Assembly: GCA_014706295.1 (NCBI GenBank)
Contig: JACSVZ010000001.1
Span: forward strand, 45,708,383-45,772,382
DNA: 64,000 nt
Source: Lycocorax pyrrhopterus obiensis
Lineage: Eukaryota; Chordata; Aves; Passeriformes; Paradisaeidae
Reading direction: 5' to 3'
Below, piece by piece: positions 1 to 11,960 of the stretch. The notes below the pieces were generated by a model. The model saw only the letters and a program-made list of their open reading frames with translations. It ran no database searches and had not been told where the DNA came from. The position numbers and the translations under genes are program-made. The stretch's first letter is position 1. Each line of letters starts with the position of its first letter.

Positions 1-2103
1 TTTTAGCAACAGCTGGAAAAATATGTTGTTACGTTAACTGCTTAATTATATTTTAAATTTTTTATGATGCATTTTTAATATTATTTCTAATTTATTTTAT
101 ATTGAAATTACTTTTAAATTAAATTAAATTAAATTGTCTTTGAAATTTTAAATAAGCTTATCAGTTGAAGAGGTAAATCTGGACCTATGAAATAATAACT
201 GTTTCTGCTTTAATCACCAATGCTGTGTTTTGTGATGTTTGGAGGTTTACAGCTGGGAATTCCCCATCAGTATTTCCCTTAATACAGTTTGGCAAAGTTT
301 CATAAAGGCACATACTGGATTTAGTTCTATTTGTTTTTATAAACTATATTAATAATTATGGTATTCATTGATATTCTCTATTTTGATTAGGATTATTCTT
401 CATATTAGGTATCAATCATAATCTGTGCCCAAATACGAGACTCAAAATAGCCACTATCATCTTGAAACTATTACATGTCAATGTTACATAATTAGATTTT
501 CGAGAAAAAAAATCTGATGTATAGGCATTAAAAAAAGCAAATAACTGTTCATAAACTTCATTGATAAAAAGAGGAAAGAGATTGGTGAGAGCACATACTG
601 ATTAGGTAAATGCATATGTTCTAGATGCAGCAATTTAGTCAGTGACAACACAACATTTTTCATTAGTCTGGGATCAGTGTTTTCATCTTAAATAAAGAAA
701 ATCTTTTGCAGTGACTCCAAGGGAAGCAAAGGTCTGTGATAAATGAGCCAGTAAATGGCTACATATATCTGACAACAGTAATCCATCCCTTTATTTCCTC
801 AGGGAAAGCCAGTAGTTCAGGTACATGCTGCTAACCAACAAAAGTGTATTGTCTTTTTTAACAGGTGATTCTTACTTTATTTGTTCAAAGCACACTTGCC
901 AGCTGCTTTACCCTGGAGAAAACTTTGTGTTCTGTATCCTAACTGGATGAAATGAATTAAAGTAACTTAGATTTCAAGTACCTCATTAGGTCATCTATAT
1001 CTCTGTGGTGAATTTTTTTTTTTTAACACAAACCTGGTGACTTTTGAGGGTCCATCTGCAATGTTAAACAAGAGAGACAAGAAAGTGAGGTCTAGCACTA
1101 CAGCCTCATCATCTATAGTTACTTATTAATTCAATTTCAAGGTCTGTTCAAAAGAAATTATACAGTATTGAGATATCTGCTGACTTTAATGAGAGCTCAT
1201 ATAGCTTGAACACATGCAGACAACTGTCAGCAATGAGTGTCACCCCCCAGGAGTACTTAAGTGTTAAGCACCATTTGAGTTTCTCTACTGTATCCTGCAC
1301 AGCCTATGGTAGCCTACCAGCCTGAAGGGCACACATCCTGTAGTTCCTGCGCTATACACATTACAGGGGCTTTTTATTCTGTAGGGTATATAAAAACGTC
1401 ACTAGATGACCATTTCTAAGTCTTGATTTCTGTCCAGAAAAGTTCACCCTAAATCTGAAACTCTATAAAATCATTGCTGCTCCATACTTCAGAATCATCT
1501 AGTAACTACCCAAAATAGTGTATACCAGTGTGACCATTTTCATTCCAGAAAAATGCTGTTAATTCAATGTCATGATTATTTCCTTTGTGAATGAAGAAAG
1601 CCTGAGGATTCTAAGACTCCTTTTCATTCTGTTCTTTGAAAAGACTCCACAAATGGGCTAAATTACAAATTTCTGAAGTATATAATGAAATATTCCTGTT
1701 AACAATAATATTAATGGAGTTCTTATTCTGAGCGCTGTGGTAAAGAGGCATGATAAACAAGATCAGCAATAAACTGAGTTACTAGTAATAAATACAGAAG
1801 TTTTTCTGTAGCAGAAGAATTTTTTTCTTCTTTGTAGAAGCAAAAATAGTTTTATCATTGTTATAAGCTGACAATTCAGCAACCTGAATTATTAGAAATT
1901 TCAGATGGTTTAGCATATTGTTATTTAAAGAAGCAATGGACCAACAAAATATAAGTAAGGAAAAATGAAATATTAGAAAAATCACAATCACTGGTAAAAA
2001 AACCTTTGTTGCACAGGAAGTAACTGAATAAAAAAAGTTAAATTACAGGAACTGTTGTACATAATTTTGCTCCCTTGTCATCTTGCTAGGGGATTCAGTT
2101 CTT
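1..2103. other. AT-rich DNA, no gene seen
   Basis: No splice-bounded open frame, known repeat consensus or RNA gene was recognised. The stretch is AT-rich with short homopolymers, such as a T-run near 1013-1024. It is probably intergenic or intronic. Confidence 0.5.
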
Positions 2104-2585
2104 TGGTGAGTTAACCTATGTTGAAAGCAAAGCACCACTTACCTGTTCACTTACTCTCCTCACCATCCCAAGAGGGACAGGGGAAGGAATAGGGAGAAAA
2201 GAAGCAAGAAAACTCATGGGTTGAGATAAAGATATCTTAATCAGAGAAGAAGAAAAAAGAAGAAGATGAAGAAGAAGAAGAAAGATGAAGAAAGAAGAAG
2301 AAAGAAGAAGAAAGAAGAAGAAGAAAGAAGAAGAAAGAAGAAGAAAGAAGAAGAAAGAAGAAGAAAGAAGAAGAAAGAAGAAAGAAGAAGAGGATCATAG
2401 GTAACAGAACAAAATCCAACTCAACCTAATCCCTGTGGGCAATAAAGAGGGAAAAAGAAAAAGCCATGACACTGTGTAAAAGCTGCTCGATAATATTCAG
2501 AAAATCAGCATGTTTTCAACACTTAGTCACAAACCCTAAACACAACACTGTATGGACTGCTATGAAGAAAAAAATAACCAGAACA
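2104..2585 (-). mobile_element. ERV LTR, family A copy 1 (solo, decayed)
   Basis: On the plus strand it runs from a TGGTGAGTTAACC-like end, through a segment with AAGCACCAC and ATGGGTTGAGATAAAG, to an end reading ATAACCAGAACA. The same order of blocks is found in the copies at 56920-57563 (opposite strand) and 60468-61005 (same strand). The family resembles an avian retroviral LTR I know, with the LTR sense on the minus strand. The middle (promoter part) is largely deleted and a GAA tract sits inside. No gag, pol or env sequence adjoins it. Flanks AGTTCT (2097) and AGTTTG (2586) could be a decayed target duplication. Confidence 0.75.
2244..2392. repeat. GAA/AAG purine microsatellite, about 150 bp
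   Basis: An almost pure A/G tract made of GAA triplets and AAGAAGAAAG decamers. It sits where the sister LTR at 56920-57563 has an ATT/ATC trinucleotide tract, so it grew from an unstable simple-repeat site inside the LTR. The open frame of Ser/Phe/Leu on the minus strand is a by-product of the repeat. Confidence 0.95.
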
Positions 2586-4145
2586 AGTTTGAAAGACTAT
2601 TTTTCAGAGTCCAATTTTTATATGACAGAAGTATATGGTTTTGTGTATTGGCAGCAGTGCTGCAGCCAATGACGTTGTTTGTTACTACGTAGCACCAGGA
2701 TAAGGTGTAGTTGTTATTTGGCTGAAACTACGCGATTTGCATCATCTAAACCAACTTGTCAACCTGAAAGTGACCTAACATGATTTATGACTGCAGTTTT
2801 CTAGATTATTAAAAAAAAAACAAAAAACAACCGGATAAGGGAAGGTGAATTTCCCACTACTGCATACTAAAGCCACCTGATGTAAATGTTTACTGGTTTA
2901 CTCTAGTGACTATGTATTGCTTTTGTATTGAATTCAGTACAGCACTCAAGCAGTACATAAAAGCTCTTAGTATTGTCCCAAGACTGCACAATTTAGGAGC
3001 CGTTATTTAAAAGAAGAGATCTTACACTCTGGAAATTACTTTCTCGTCAAATTAAGATCACATCAGAACAGTTCTTGAAAATCAATATAATAATTTCTGA
3101 GTTCTTAATACATGGGGGAGAAGTTAAACCCAAGAAAACAATACCCCAATCCTATTGAATTGCCCTTCTGAGGAATAAATATACCTCACTTTGTGCTGAA
3201 TTACGATACCCTGACTAATGTGTCATAATTTGAAGATATTTACTCCCTGTGTCATGTTTTTCCATAATCCATAGAAGGCCCTCCTTAAAGGGGAGGACAT
3301 TTTATTTCCTACTTTCGGAAGAAAGCAGATACTCTGTGAGAAAATGCTTCTACATCTCGATGGAATTTTTAACCACCCAACCAGTTGCATGGGATGATTC
3401 CCAAGTTTTCATGTTTTTACTCAGTTCTTTCCATACTATGTTAGATAACTGCGACTTTTGATATATGTTCCTTTCTTTCAACTTGTCTGTCCATACGGAG
3501 ATTTTAAATTATTGCAAATATAAGTACTGTGCTGGTATGACAAGATTCAAGGTATTTCAAATGCAAGAGAAATGTAAGTTACTCTGCAGACTGACTTGTC
3601 TAGTCTGATTTTAGCCACCTAGAAGTTAAGTATGTGAATCGAGCAGCTCCTCTTGATGCTCAGTATAGTTAGTGGAAGGAGACAGCGTGAATGACTGTTA
3701 GACAGATAGAGTGACTGTTCTTTCAGTTGTAAAATAATGACCCAATACAAGCGGAAGAGACTTTACATGATTTAGAGACAGATATAGGTGACTAAATTAC
3801 AGTGACTTAAACTATATAAAAAGAATCCTTCTTGTAAAATTCATTAGATAACTAAGCCCAGAAATAAATAAATGTTTAAAAATTTAGATAAAGCTTGTAA
3901 ACATCACCAGTTTTTACCTGGAGTAAATGCTTCCACGTGTACCTCCTAGGATGTGATTTGTTGTGAACAGTAGTAAACCAGCTCCCCAGTAAACCAGCTC
4001 AAAGTAACTGAATTCAGCATAGAACTTTCAATATTTCCCAGTAAAGACCTTTACACTCTGTAGTCATATCTCATATGCTTGAATAGAAATCCTGTGACAG
4101 AGTCTTTGATTAAGGCTAATCAAACCACAACCTATACACACTGAC
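2586..4145. other. AT-rich DNA, no gene seen
   Basis: No gene or dispersed repeat was recognised. A small tandem duplication with a 16-bp period (AGTAAACCAGCTC units) lies at 3972-4000. Confidence 0.5.
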
Positions 4146-4254
4146 TGGGTGCGGCACTTAGTGCCATTGTCTGATTGACAAGGTGGTGTTTGGTCAAAGG
4201 TTGGACCTGATGATCTCAGAGGTTTTTTCCAACCTAATTAATTCTATGATTCCA
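4146..4254 (+). mobile_element. CR1 LINE 3' end
   Basis: Contains CACTTAGTGCCATTGTCT, GGTTGGACCTGATGATCTC and the terminal ATTCTATGATTC, the standard 3'-UTR end of an avian CR1 subfamily. It is strongly 5'-truncated, as is usual for CR1, with no coding part left. Confidence 0.92.
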
Positions 4255-6284
4255 TCTACAAATTAACATTACCATAACTATTGCGTTACTTCAGAAAACT
4301 GAAATACTTAGGTATACCTGTACAGTTGGTACTTCTGCCTGGTTATATGTATCATTTTCTAATATAGTGCATAACCTGTGGCCTTTGTAGTCTAAAAATT
4401 GTATTTCTTCCATATCAGTGTATAAACCAAGAATAAGATACCTGGATATCTACATTTTTAGAAATATGCAGCGGATGGGAACTTTGAAAAAATTATGATC
4501 TAGGAAAAGGTTTTCTCCACTATTGTGCCAAGTACTTCACTAATATATGCATATTTTTGAAGTATATTTATCAGATAAACAAAAAGAAAGGATAGATTTC
4601 CATTTTAAACAGAAGTTAGGGAGTTCGTGCTTAACTCATCCCACTTCCACCCACGGTTACGTTATCTTCTGAAAATACAGAATTTTCTTTAGTCATATAT
4701 TCTATGAATCCTTAGTGGACAACTTTCTTCTTTGGGTACACTCTCTTTAACAGAATGCTTAAGGTGCAGGTTTTCAAAAATCTCTTGAAAGACACTACTA
4801 AGTGTGCTTACGCTTTTGAGAAAGATGACTAATGTTGTAGTGGCATTTATTTATTTATTTATTCAATTGCCTAGATAAACAGATATGGAAAAAGAAACCA
4901 AAACAAACAGAGAACAAAACAACGAAGCCTCCCACACTTTTCTGTTGAAAATCTCCTTTAGCAAAACTTCAACCATATACACCTTTACTATTGAAGCACG
5001 ATTCCAGAGACAGCTATTCTGAGGAGGTAAATCCTTGCAATTTTTCCTACTCCTTTCACTTTATTCCTGGTAGAGAAAGTGGCTGTATAGCCTCTGCTGA
5101 TGCTATTCTAACTGGTGCTACCAAAAATGCAGTCAAATCTTTTTGTCTTTTTCAGTGCATTTGTGATTATAGTCACATTCATTGGGTCATCCTTCACAAC
5201 CTCCTGATATTTTGAAAATGTAACTTTTTCAGTTGCTGAGAAAGAGACTGACAGTGTGACTAAAAAAATATATATATATTTTGAAGCTTTATCCCGCTGG
5301 TGTCCTCTAATTAAGGCTGCTGCTGGTGCAAACAGTACAAAGGCAAGTGGCCCTTCCCCTCCAGTCCAGAACCTCCCTCTCCACCCTGCCACCACATACA
5401 AAGTTACAGTCAGTTAACTGATCTTCAGCAAAATCACAGGAGATGGTTATATCTGGAAGTGTAAAACACTAAAGCTGTAACAACGTAAGGTAGAAAAACA
5501 GGCTTTAAAAAAACCTTAGAATAACACTTTGTTTTAAGTGCAGAAATGGCTGAGAACAGATAATTACTGAAACTGAGCTAAGTCTTTAAGCTGTGGTGGT
5601 TTGTAATATCTCTCGCTTCTTTGAGTCTAAGAGAGTTGCATTCTGTGCTATTAATCTGAATTATGTTTTCTGGTAACATTTAACTGCAGTTCACTGCAAT
5701 TTAACCCATACAAAGACTTCAATTGTTTAAGTTTGGATTTTTTTGTTTTTTTTTTTTTTAAAAAAGCCTCCCAAAAGTCCTGTATATATATAATAAGTAT
5801 ACTTTGTTGCAAGAGTAGTCTGCATAAAAGAGATCTTCCAGAAAAAAACTCCCATTTCACTCATCAGATATTGTCTTCCTGGTGCTAGGAAAAAAAAAAT
5901 CTGTTTATTGAACCTCATCTAGTTATGTTAAAGTTGTTTCTGCTGGTATTTGAGACAGGCTAGTTTATCTAGTGCCTTCCTTTTGGGCTGGCAGATATGA
6001 CAGAAGACCTTCATGAGGTCTGTGTCTTCCTGAAATTACAGAGTTGGCCCAGCCATCTTAACCAAAGTTTCTTAAATGGCTTTCAGTTCCTACATGCAAG
6101 CAACTGAATTGAAGCCGCTGTTTCTTTGAATACCAGCTTCATCTGACTTTACACACTTAAACAGCTCTGTTTTAGCAGGACACTTGGAAGGTCTGTCACT
6201 GAATAGCAAGTTGACAAGTTGAATATGAGCTCGCAGTGTGCCCTTGCAGCCAGAAGTATTTCGGGTGATCAGGAAGAGCACGGC
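4255..6284. other. AT-rich DNA, no gene seen
   Basis: No gene recognised. Simple-sequence items are (ATTT)n near 4846-4863, a short TA run near 5268-5279, and T-rich and A-rich runs near 5750-5764. The region at 5290-5400 is somewhat GC-richer and unassigned. Confidence 0.5.
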
Positions 6285-6376
6285 TAGCAGGTCAAGGCAG
6301 GTGATCCTGCCCCTCTGCTCAGCCCTAGTGAGGCCACATCAGGAGAGTTGTGTCCTGTTCTGGGCTCCTCAGGACA
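6285..6376 (+). mobile_element. CR1 ORF2 C-terminal fragment
   Basis: A 92-bp piece with CTCAGCCCTAGTGAGGCCAC and GTTCTGGGCTCCTCAGGACA, matching the end of CR1 ORF2 (peptide sense CSALVRPH then FWAPQ). The 3' UTR is missing, so this is an internal fragment of an old copy. Confidence 0.85.
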
Positions 6377-7275
6377 ATTTATAATAATGTTAGCATTGAA
6401 AATATGCAAGATGAAAAAATTACAACGATGGAGGTAAAGCATGAGAAAGTTGTTCTGATGATTCAAATATCATCTTGGGTTTCAAGTGTATCTAACAAAC
6501 CTGTCATAAGTTATTTGCAGAAATTTTTCAGGAGTAATTTTAAAATAATTTAAAACAGAACATGTACATAGATAACTCTCTACTAAATATTCTAAGAAAG
6601 TTCCAAAGACTTCTTAGAAATGGGAAACTTAAATTTTTCTGAATACTGTAATAGTTGACAAAGGCATAATGTCAACCTTTTCTATATCAATCCATTTGAG
6701 CTTTACAATATACAACTTTCTTTCAGTATTCCTGTCTTCTCCTAAAATTAATATTAATTGAATAAGTTCTTTTAATAAATTTACTGAGATGACAGCAGTT
6801 TTGCAAATAAACTTCTTCTCAGGGTGACAGTATCTAGTTGATGTACTTATAATCCAAACATATGATTTTCCTGAACTAAATGTAAGCAAGGATGAAAGAT
6901 CCTTCACACAAGCATGTTTAAACCACCTAAAATATTATCATATTATCTGATGACTTGTTCTGCTTTCCTTGATAGCTCTCAGTTTTAATGTCTGAAGAAT
7001 ACAGACTTGATTAAGTCTCCTGTTTGGCAAAATTGCACCCAGATTTATTTGAAAATACTCTGAATTCTTTGGAATAGGATCCATTTGTGCCAACATTTGG
7101 GTTCTGTCTTACATAATTGAGACACAAATTCCAAGCCAAACCTCTCAGAAGAAAAGAATCTCAAAGTGAGAAAATCTGGGATTTTTCCAAGCATGTTTTG
7201 TGGATTTTGACTGCACGTGTTAGATCCACAGTGGAACCGAATGATTTATGCACTGGCATGGTTTACTGTCTGCAT
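6377..7275. other. AT-rich DNA, no gene seen
   Basis: No gene, RNA gene or known repeat was recognised in this stretch; its open frames are short and overlapping. Confidence 0.45.
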
Positions 7276-8025
7276 TGGATTGACCTGGGCTGGCTGCCAG
7301 GTGCCCACCAAGCCATTCTCTCCCTCTCACTCTATCAGTAGGAAAGGGGGAGAAAATATGATGAAAACTTGTGGGTCAAGATAAGGACAGGGAGATTGCT
7401 TACCTGTTACCATCACAGGCAAAGGAGAGAGAACTTGGGGAAATTAATTTAATTTGTTGTAATTAGACACAGTAGGATAATGAGAATTAAGAACAAACCG
7501 AAACCCACCTTCTCCCAATCCTTACTTATCCAACACAGGGTCGTCTCCAGGGTCACCGATTCCTGCTAGGAACGTGCCCTAGGGTGGGCTCTCCACAGAC
7601 TTCAGCTGTCTTCAGAACATGTCTACCTGCTCTGGCAATTGGTCCTCTACCGTCTGTGGGGTGGACCTCTGCAGCACCATAGTCCTCCTGGGACTTCGTT
7701 TGGACAACCTGCCTCACTGTGGTCTGCATCATGGACTGCAGGGGAATCTGCACCTGGAGCAACCCCTCCCTCTCCTTCTTCACTGACCTTGGTGTCTGTA
7801 GGGCTGTTTCTCTCACATTTTTTCACTCCTATCTTGCAGCTGTTGTGCAGCCATGTTTTCCCCTTTCTTATATATATTATTATAGAGGTGCTACTACTTT
7901 TGCTGATTGGCTCAGCTTTGGCCAGTGGGAGGTCCACCTTGGGGCCAGCAGGAACTAGATTTTGGTGTCTTCTCCCAGAAGCCATCCCTGCGTCCCCCCA
8001 CCCACACACCTGGTGGCAGAAGAGC
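7276..8025 (-). mobile_element. ERV LTR, family B (solo, internally deleted)
   Basis: On the plus strand it opens with TGGATTGACCTGGGCTGGC and holds GTGGGTCAAGATAAGGACAG, TTCACTGACCTTGGTGTC and GATTGGCTCAGCTTTGGCC, then closes near a CCACCC-rich end. These blocks, in this order, match the reverse complement of a common bird retroviral LTR as I recall it. In the LTR sense (minus strand) a TATA-like ATATATATAAG lies at about 7868-7878. It is shorter than the family because internal tandem parts are missing. Overlapping open frames on both strands (for example 7639-8097) are accidental. No proviral interior adjoins it. Confidence 0.78.
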
Positions 8026-10719
8026 AGGTGTTTTGTTCTATACAGATGTCTATGTGTCTATGTTTGCAGGGGTCTATATTCTGTACAGATCTCCTAATTT
8101 TTGTTCCCTTTTCCCTGTTTATTGTATAGAAAACAAAACAAAACAAAAAAAAACCTCATGCCTCAGATGGGCCTTCTGGGCTCAGCCATTCAGCTATTTG
8201 CCATAGGCATTTTTCTATTATAGATTCAAAGGTGGATTTTATTAGAAAGGGAGGAAAAATACAAACAGCTGACAACATCCACAAATAAGACGTTGACAGC
8301 ATCAATTTCAACCAAAATATTTTGCATATAGATTATAAATTCCACAGAAAAAGGAAGAAAGCCATAAAGCAAAAAGTAAATCTTATTCACCTTTGAAATG
8401 TGGTCAGGATAGTAGCTGTACAGAAACATTTTTTCATTTAATGCAGGACTAGATTTCAGCTGAAAACTGCATTGCTGTTTTTGCTGTAGAAAACCTTCTA
8501 CAGATCAGTAATCCATAAATACACATCAGAGCTGGGACTTAAAGCCTAATGCGACTAATCAGTTTAAGATTTGAATGCAAAACTTAGGAGGCAATACCTG
8601 ACTGCAAATACAGCCTTACTACATGACAAAGGCTATAACAGGGCTTTATTAATCTTAGCGATGGATGAACCTTGGAAATTCTGCCTGCAAAGCAAACTTA
8701 CCAGCCTATCTGATGTACTCTCAAAGACTGCTAGCGCAGCAGAGTGATGTATTTGATTTGTGGATGTTTTTCTTTCAGTGAGAGAGAGCATGAAAAATAG
8801 TCTTTATTTCCAACCAGCTCATGGCTTCATGTTTTGTTTACAAAAGTACATCTTTAGTTCCTGCGTTTTTTTGTAATACAGCTTAGAAGACTGCTGTTTT
8901 TTTATTACTGAATATTTTATTAGTGCTCTTGACTTCACAGTTATTTCTATCTTTCTCTCTATTGGTTATTACATAAGCAATCTCAACCTTTCTGGTTTTC
9001 ATTCACTTTCACCTACAGACTATTTTATTCACTGCAATCTCATCTTAAACTTGTCTATTAAACCTCAGACCACGTAATTTTTCAAGAATTTCTTAAGAAG
9101 CTTCTGAGCTTAATTATTTGTACTTGAGAAACATCAGGTTGCAGAGTTCTAAAGGAATTACTGTAAAATTCTAAATACACAAAAAATGGAATCCTGATGT
9201 CAGTCACCCAAAGTTTGTTTTTTTTTTTCCCTGTGTTTTATCTATCTACCTTAGCTTTGGGGTAGAAATTATTGACCTTTCCTAAGAGTGTAATTGTTCA
9301 AGGAGAGCTGCCCATGGAGACTTTAATTTTTGCCTTTGTGAAAAAAGGAAAGTTAACACTATGAACAAAATAAACATCCTTGCTGATGTAGTGTTCTTGT
9401 GATCTATCAGATCTACTGATACTGCCTTGTACGGCATCGAACTTCCCTCTGGCATTTCTGTTGCCTCAAAAAGTAATTGTACTAATAACATAGTAACATA
9501 ATAACAGGTTATAACATATTGTAAGAGAGATTATATTTTCAGTAAGTGTACTTAGAATTCCTTAATTATTTACTGCCGATAATTTTTCAGAGTAGAGGGA
9601 ACATCAAGCATTCCTATAATCTTGTTAGCTAATAAAGTGGCATTTTATCCCATTTTATGTCATCTTCTTTCCAAGTCCTCTGGAAGAACTTGTGCTTTTT
9701 GGAGGGGGAAAAAATCTAGATGTTGGATTTCAGGGAAGCTACAGCTCAGAATAGATAATAATTTTCATTCCCACGGGGGGGAAATAAAAGGTGGAATATG
9801 GAACTAAAAGAAATTGTGGAATCACTAAAGTATCTGCATCTATTAATTTTCTCTTGGTGAAAAGGTCACTATTTAAATTACACAGAATTAAAAAAAGTAA
9901 CATACATTTTAATGTAAGAACACATTTATTTGTTTCCTTATGCTATTTTTGAGGGTGAGAAAAGTCAAGGTATATTTCAAAGGAAAATTGCTGTCTAGTT
10001 TCATTTTTCAAAAGATAATACCTGTTGAGTGATATCATAAGTATTATTAAGCTGAGTGTAAATGCTCTTTATTGGTTCCTGTTGAGTTCAAATATTTCTT
10101 GTGCTTTATTTTCATTCAAATTTTTCTTTTCAATATAATAGTCCTTAGTTTTTACTTTATTTTCTCACTTTCAGTCTTCCCATTTTCTTTCCTTTCTAGA
10201 GTTACCTTAATTTTTAGCAGATGCTTTCGCTGTATTACCCCTTCCTTGGCACAGATAATATTCAGAAGGAATAAATAGTAATGCTGTTCTCGTTTATTTT
10301 CACCATTATTATTTCAATGCAAATTTACTAAAAAAAGTCTGTTCCAGTTCTCATGCTTTGTTTTTTATTTTCCCCTGGCTTATTTCTGTGCTCTGCAGTG
10401 TCACTATATTTAGATTAGTTTGAACTGCAATTTGCTCTATAGTTCTGTGAAGTTCTGTTCTTGTGCCCACTAAAAGAAAAATTATATTTGTAAAAATTAA
10501 TCATGTAACATTCTTATACAGATCTTGACATAAATTTACACTCTGTTAGCAAAAAATACTTAAGAAAGAATTTTACATCCTTGCTAGCAACAATATGCAG
10601 CCTTTGCTTGTATTATCGGGCATAAGTCTGATTCAGTTTGTCAATGATGAGTGGAAATTGAGTGGAAATGTATTTTTTTTTACAATTTCCTTTTTTTTCC
10701 CCCCCCCTGGATTTGCTTT
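8026..10719. other. AT-rich DNA, no gene seen
   Basis: No gene or dispersed repeat was recognised. Small A-rich and T-rich runs occur, for example an AAAAC-type run at 8131-8155 and T-runs at 9221-9229. Confidence 0.45.
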
Positions 10720-11960
10720 CTGCTGATTTCGTGAAGTGGATTAGTCAAATTAATGTCCAGGAAATCCTGTAATGAGCACAAGGGAATTGGTGAAATCAAG
10801 AAAGAGTGCCTTTCAGTGAACTGTCAGCCCAACAGTGTAACAGTATTAGGCTACCTACCACAGGTGCAGAGGAAGGGCTTCTAAGTACATTAGGTAATAT
10901 TCCATGCACTAGAAATAAAGAAAGTTCAACATAGTTGGAAACATTTTAGATCAATGTTACCAAAATGTAGCAACTCCCATTTCTATTTTAGAAAAACAGC
11001 AGTTCTGCTGATCTGTTGTTTAAAGTTGTATGGACTGAATTATATATGTCACTTATGCATTTGGCTAGATAGATAAATCAGAGTTTTAAGCATTTGAGCA
11101 GTATGCCAGTGAGGAAACCCTGTAATCTGCTGTTACTCCAGACTTTGGGAAAAGATAATTAACTCAATTATTTATTTCATAATATTTGAGACAAAAAATA
11201 AACTACTATATATTTAAAGTCTGCAATTAATTAAGCTCTCATCTGATTGATGAGAACTTTCATCCAGAACTTGCTTTGACTTAAAATAAATATTCAAAAA
11301 ATTTGCTAGTAATAAATTAATTTGGTTTTCTTTTGCCAATATGACAAGTTACTTCACAAAAATGGTGCTTGTCATTATTCTATTATAGTTGCATTTGATG
11401 TTATAAAATCTGTCTCCCTGTGTTTTAAATGAAGAGGTGAAGTAACATTTTGAAGTTTGTGATTTCCGAGTATTAAAAATTGTGTTGCATTACCGTGTTG
11501 CTGTTTTTGTTGGTTTTTTTTTTCCTTCTTTTAGTAACAGAATACTTCAGATTAATATTAATTTAATGGAGCTTTTTTTGATGTCTCTGACACACCTCTC
11601 ATTTCTATTAAACTGTTTTGCATTACTTCAAAGTGCTGTTGATTTATGAGTTGTAAATATGCAAAGGGCTAATTTGCCATGTCTCTAGCATGCCTCAACT
11701 TTCTGGTTTTGTGTTTATTTTTGTGCTTGTGTTTGTTTGAACATAATTGTATTGCAAGAAAATATTCTACAGCTAAAAGTACTTTAAACTACTTTGGACC
11801 TAAGAACACTCTGTTTTCATCTTAGAATTGTTGCTGACTCAGTCTTGTTCATTATGAAGGTTCCTGTTATTTTTCTAGCTTTTTTGCACTTAGTCCCACA
11901 GTGGCAAAGCCATATTAATATTACTCATATTAACATTTAAATATCACTCATTATTTAATT
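10720..11960. other. Possible conserved non-coding block
   Basis: Unique, TAAT-rich sequence without recognisable repeats. It holds ATTA/TAAT clusters and an octamer-like TATGCAAAG near 11658, a texture often seen in vertebrate enhancers near developmental genes. This is inference from texture only; conservation cannot be measured here. Confidence 0.2.

Noticed and set aside
2244..2392. CRISPR-like array
   Set aside because: It is a contiguous microsatellite with no spacers, in eukaryotic DNA. No CRISPR array is present anywhere in the window.
2237..2419. Ser/Phe/Leu-rich 60-codon minus-strand frame
   Set aside because: Translation of the GAA microsatellite.
7639..8097. 152-codon plus-strand frame, and 120-codon minus-strand frame at 7647-8009
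   Set aside because: Both lie inside an ERV LTR; overlapping open frames on opposite strands reflect composition, not coding.
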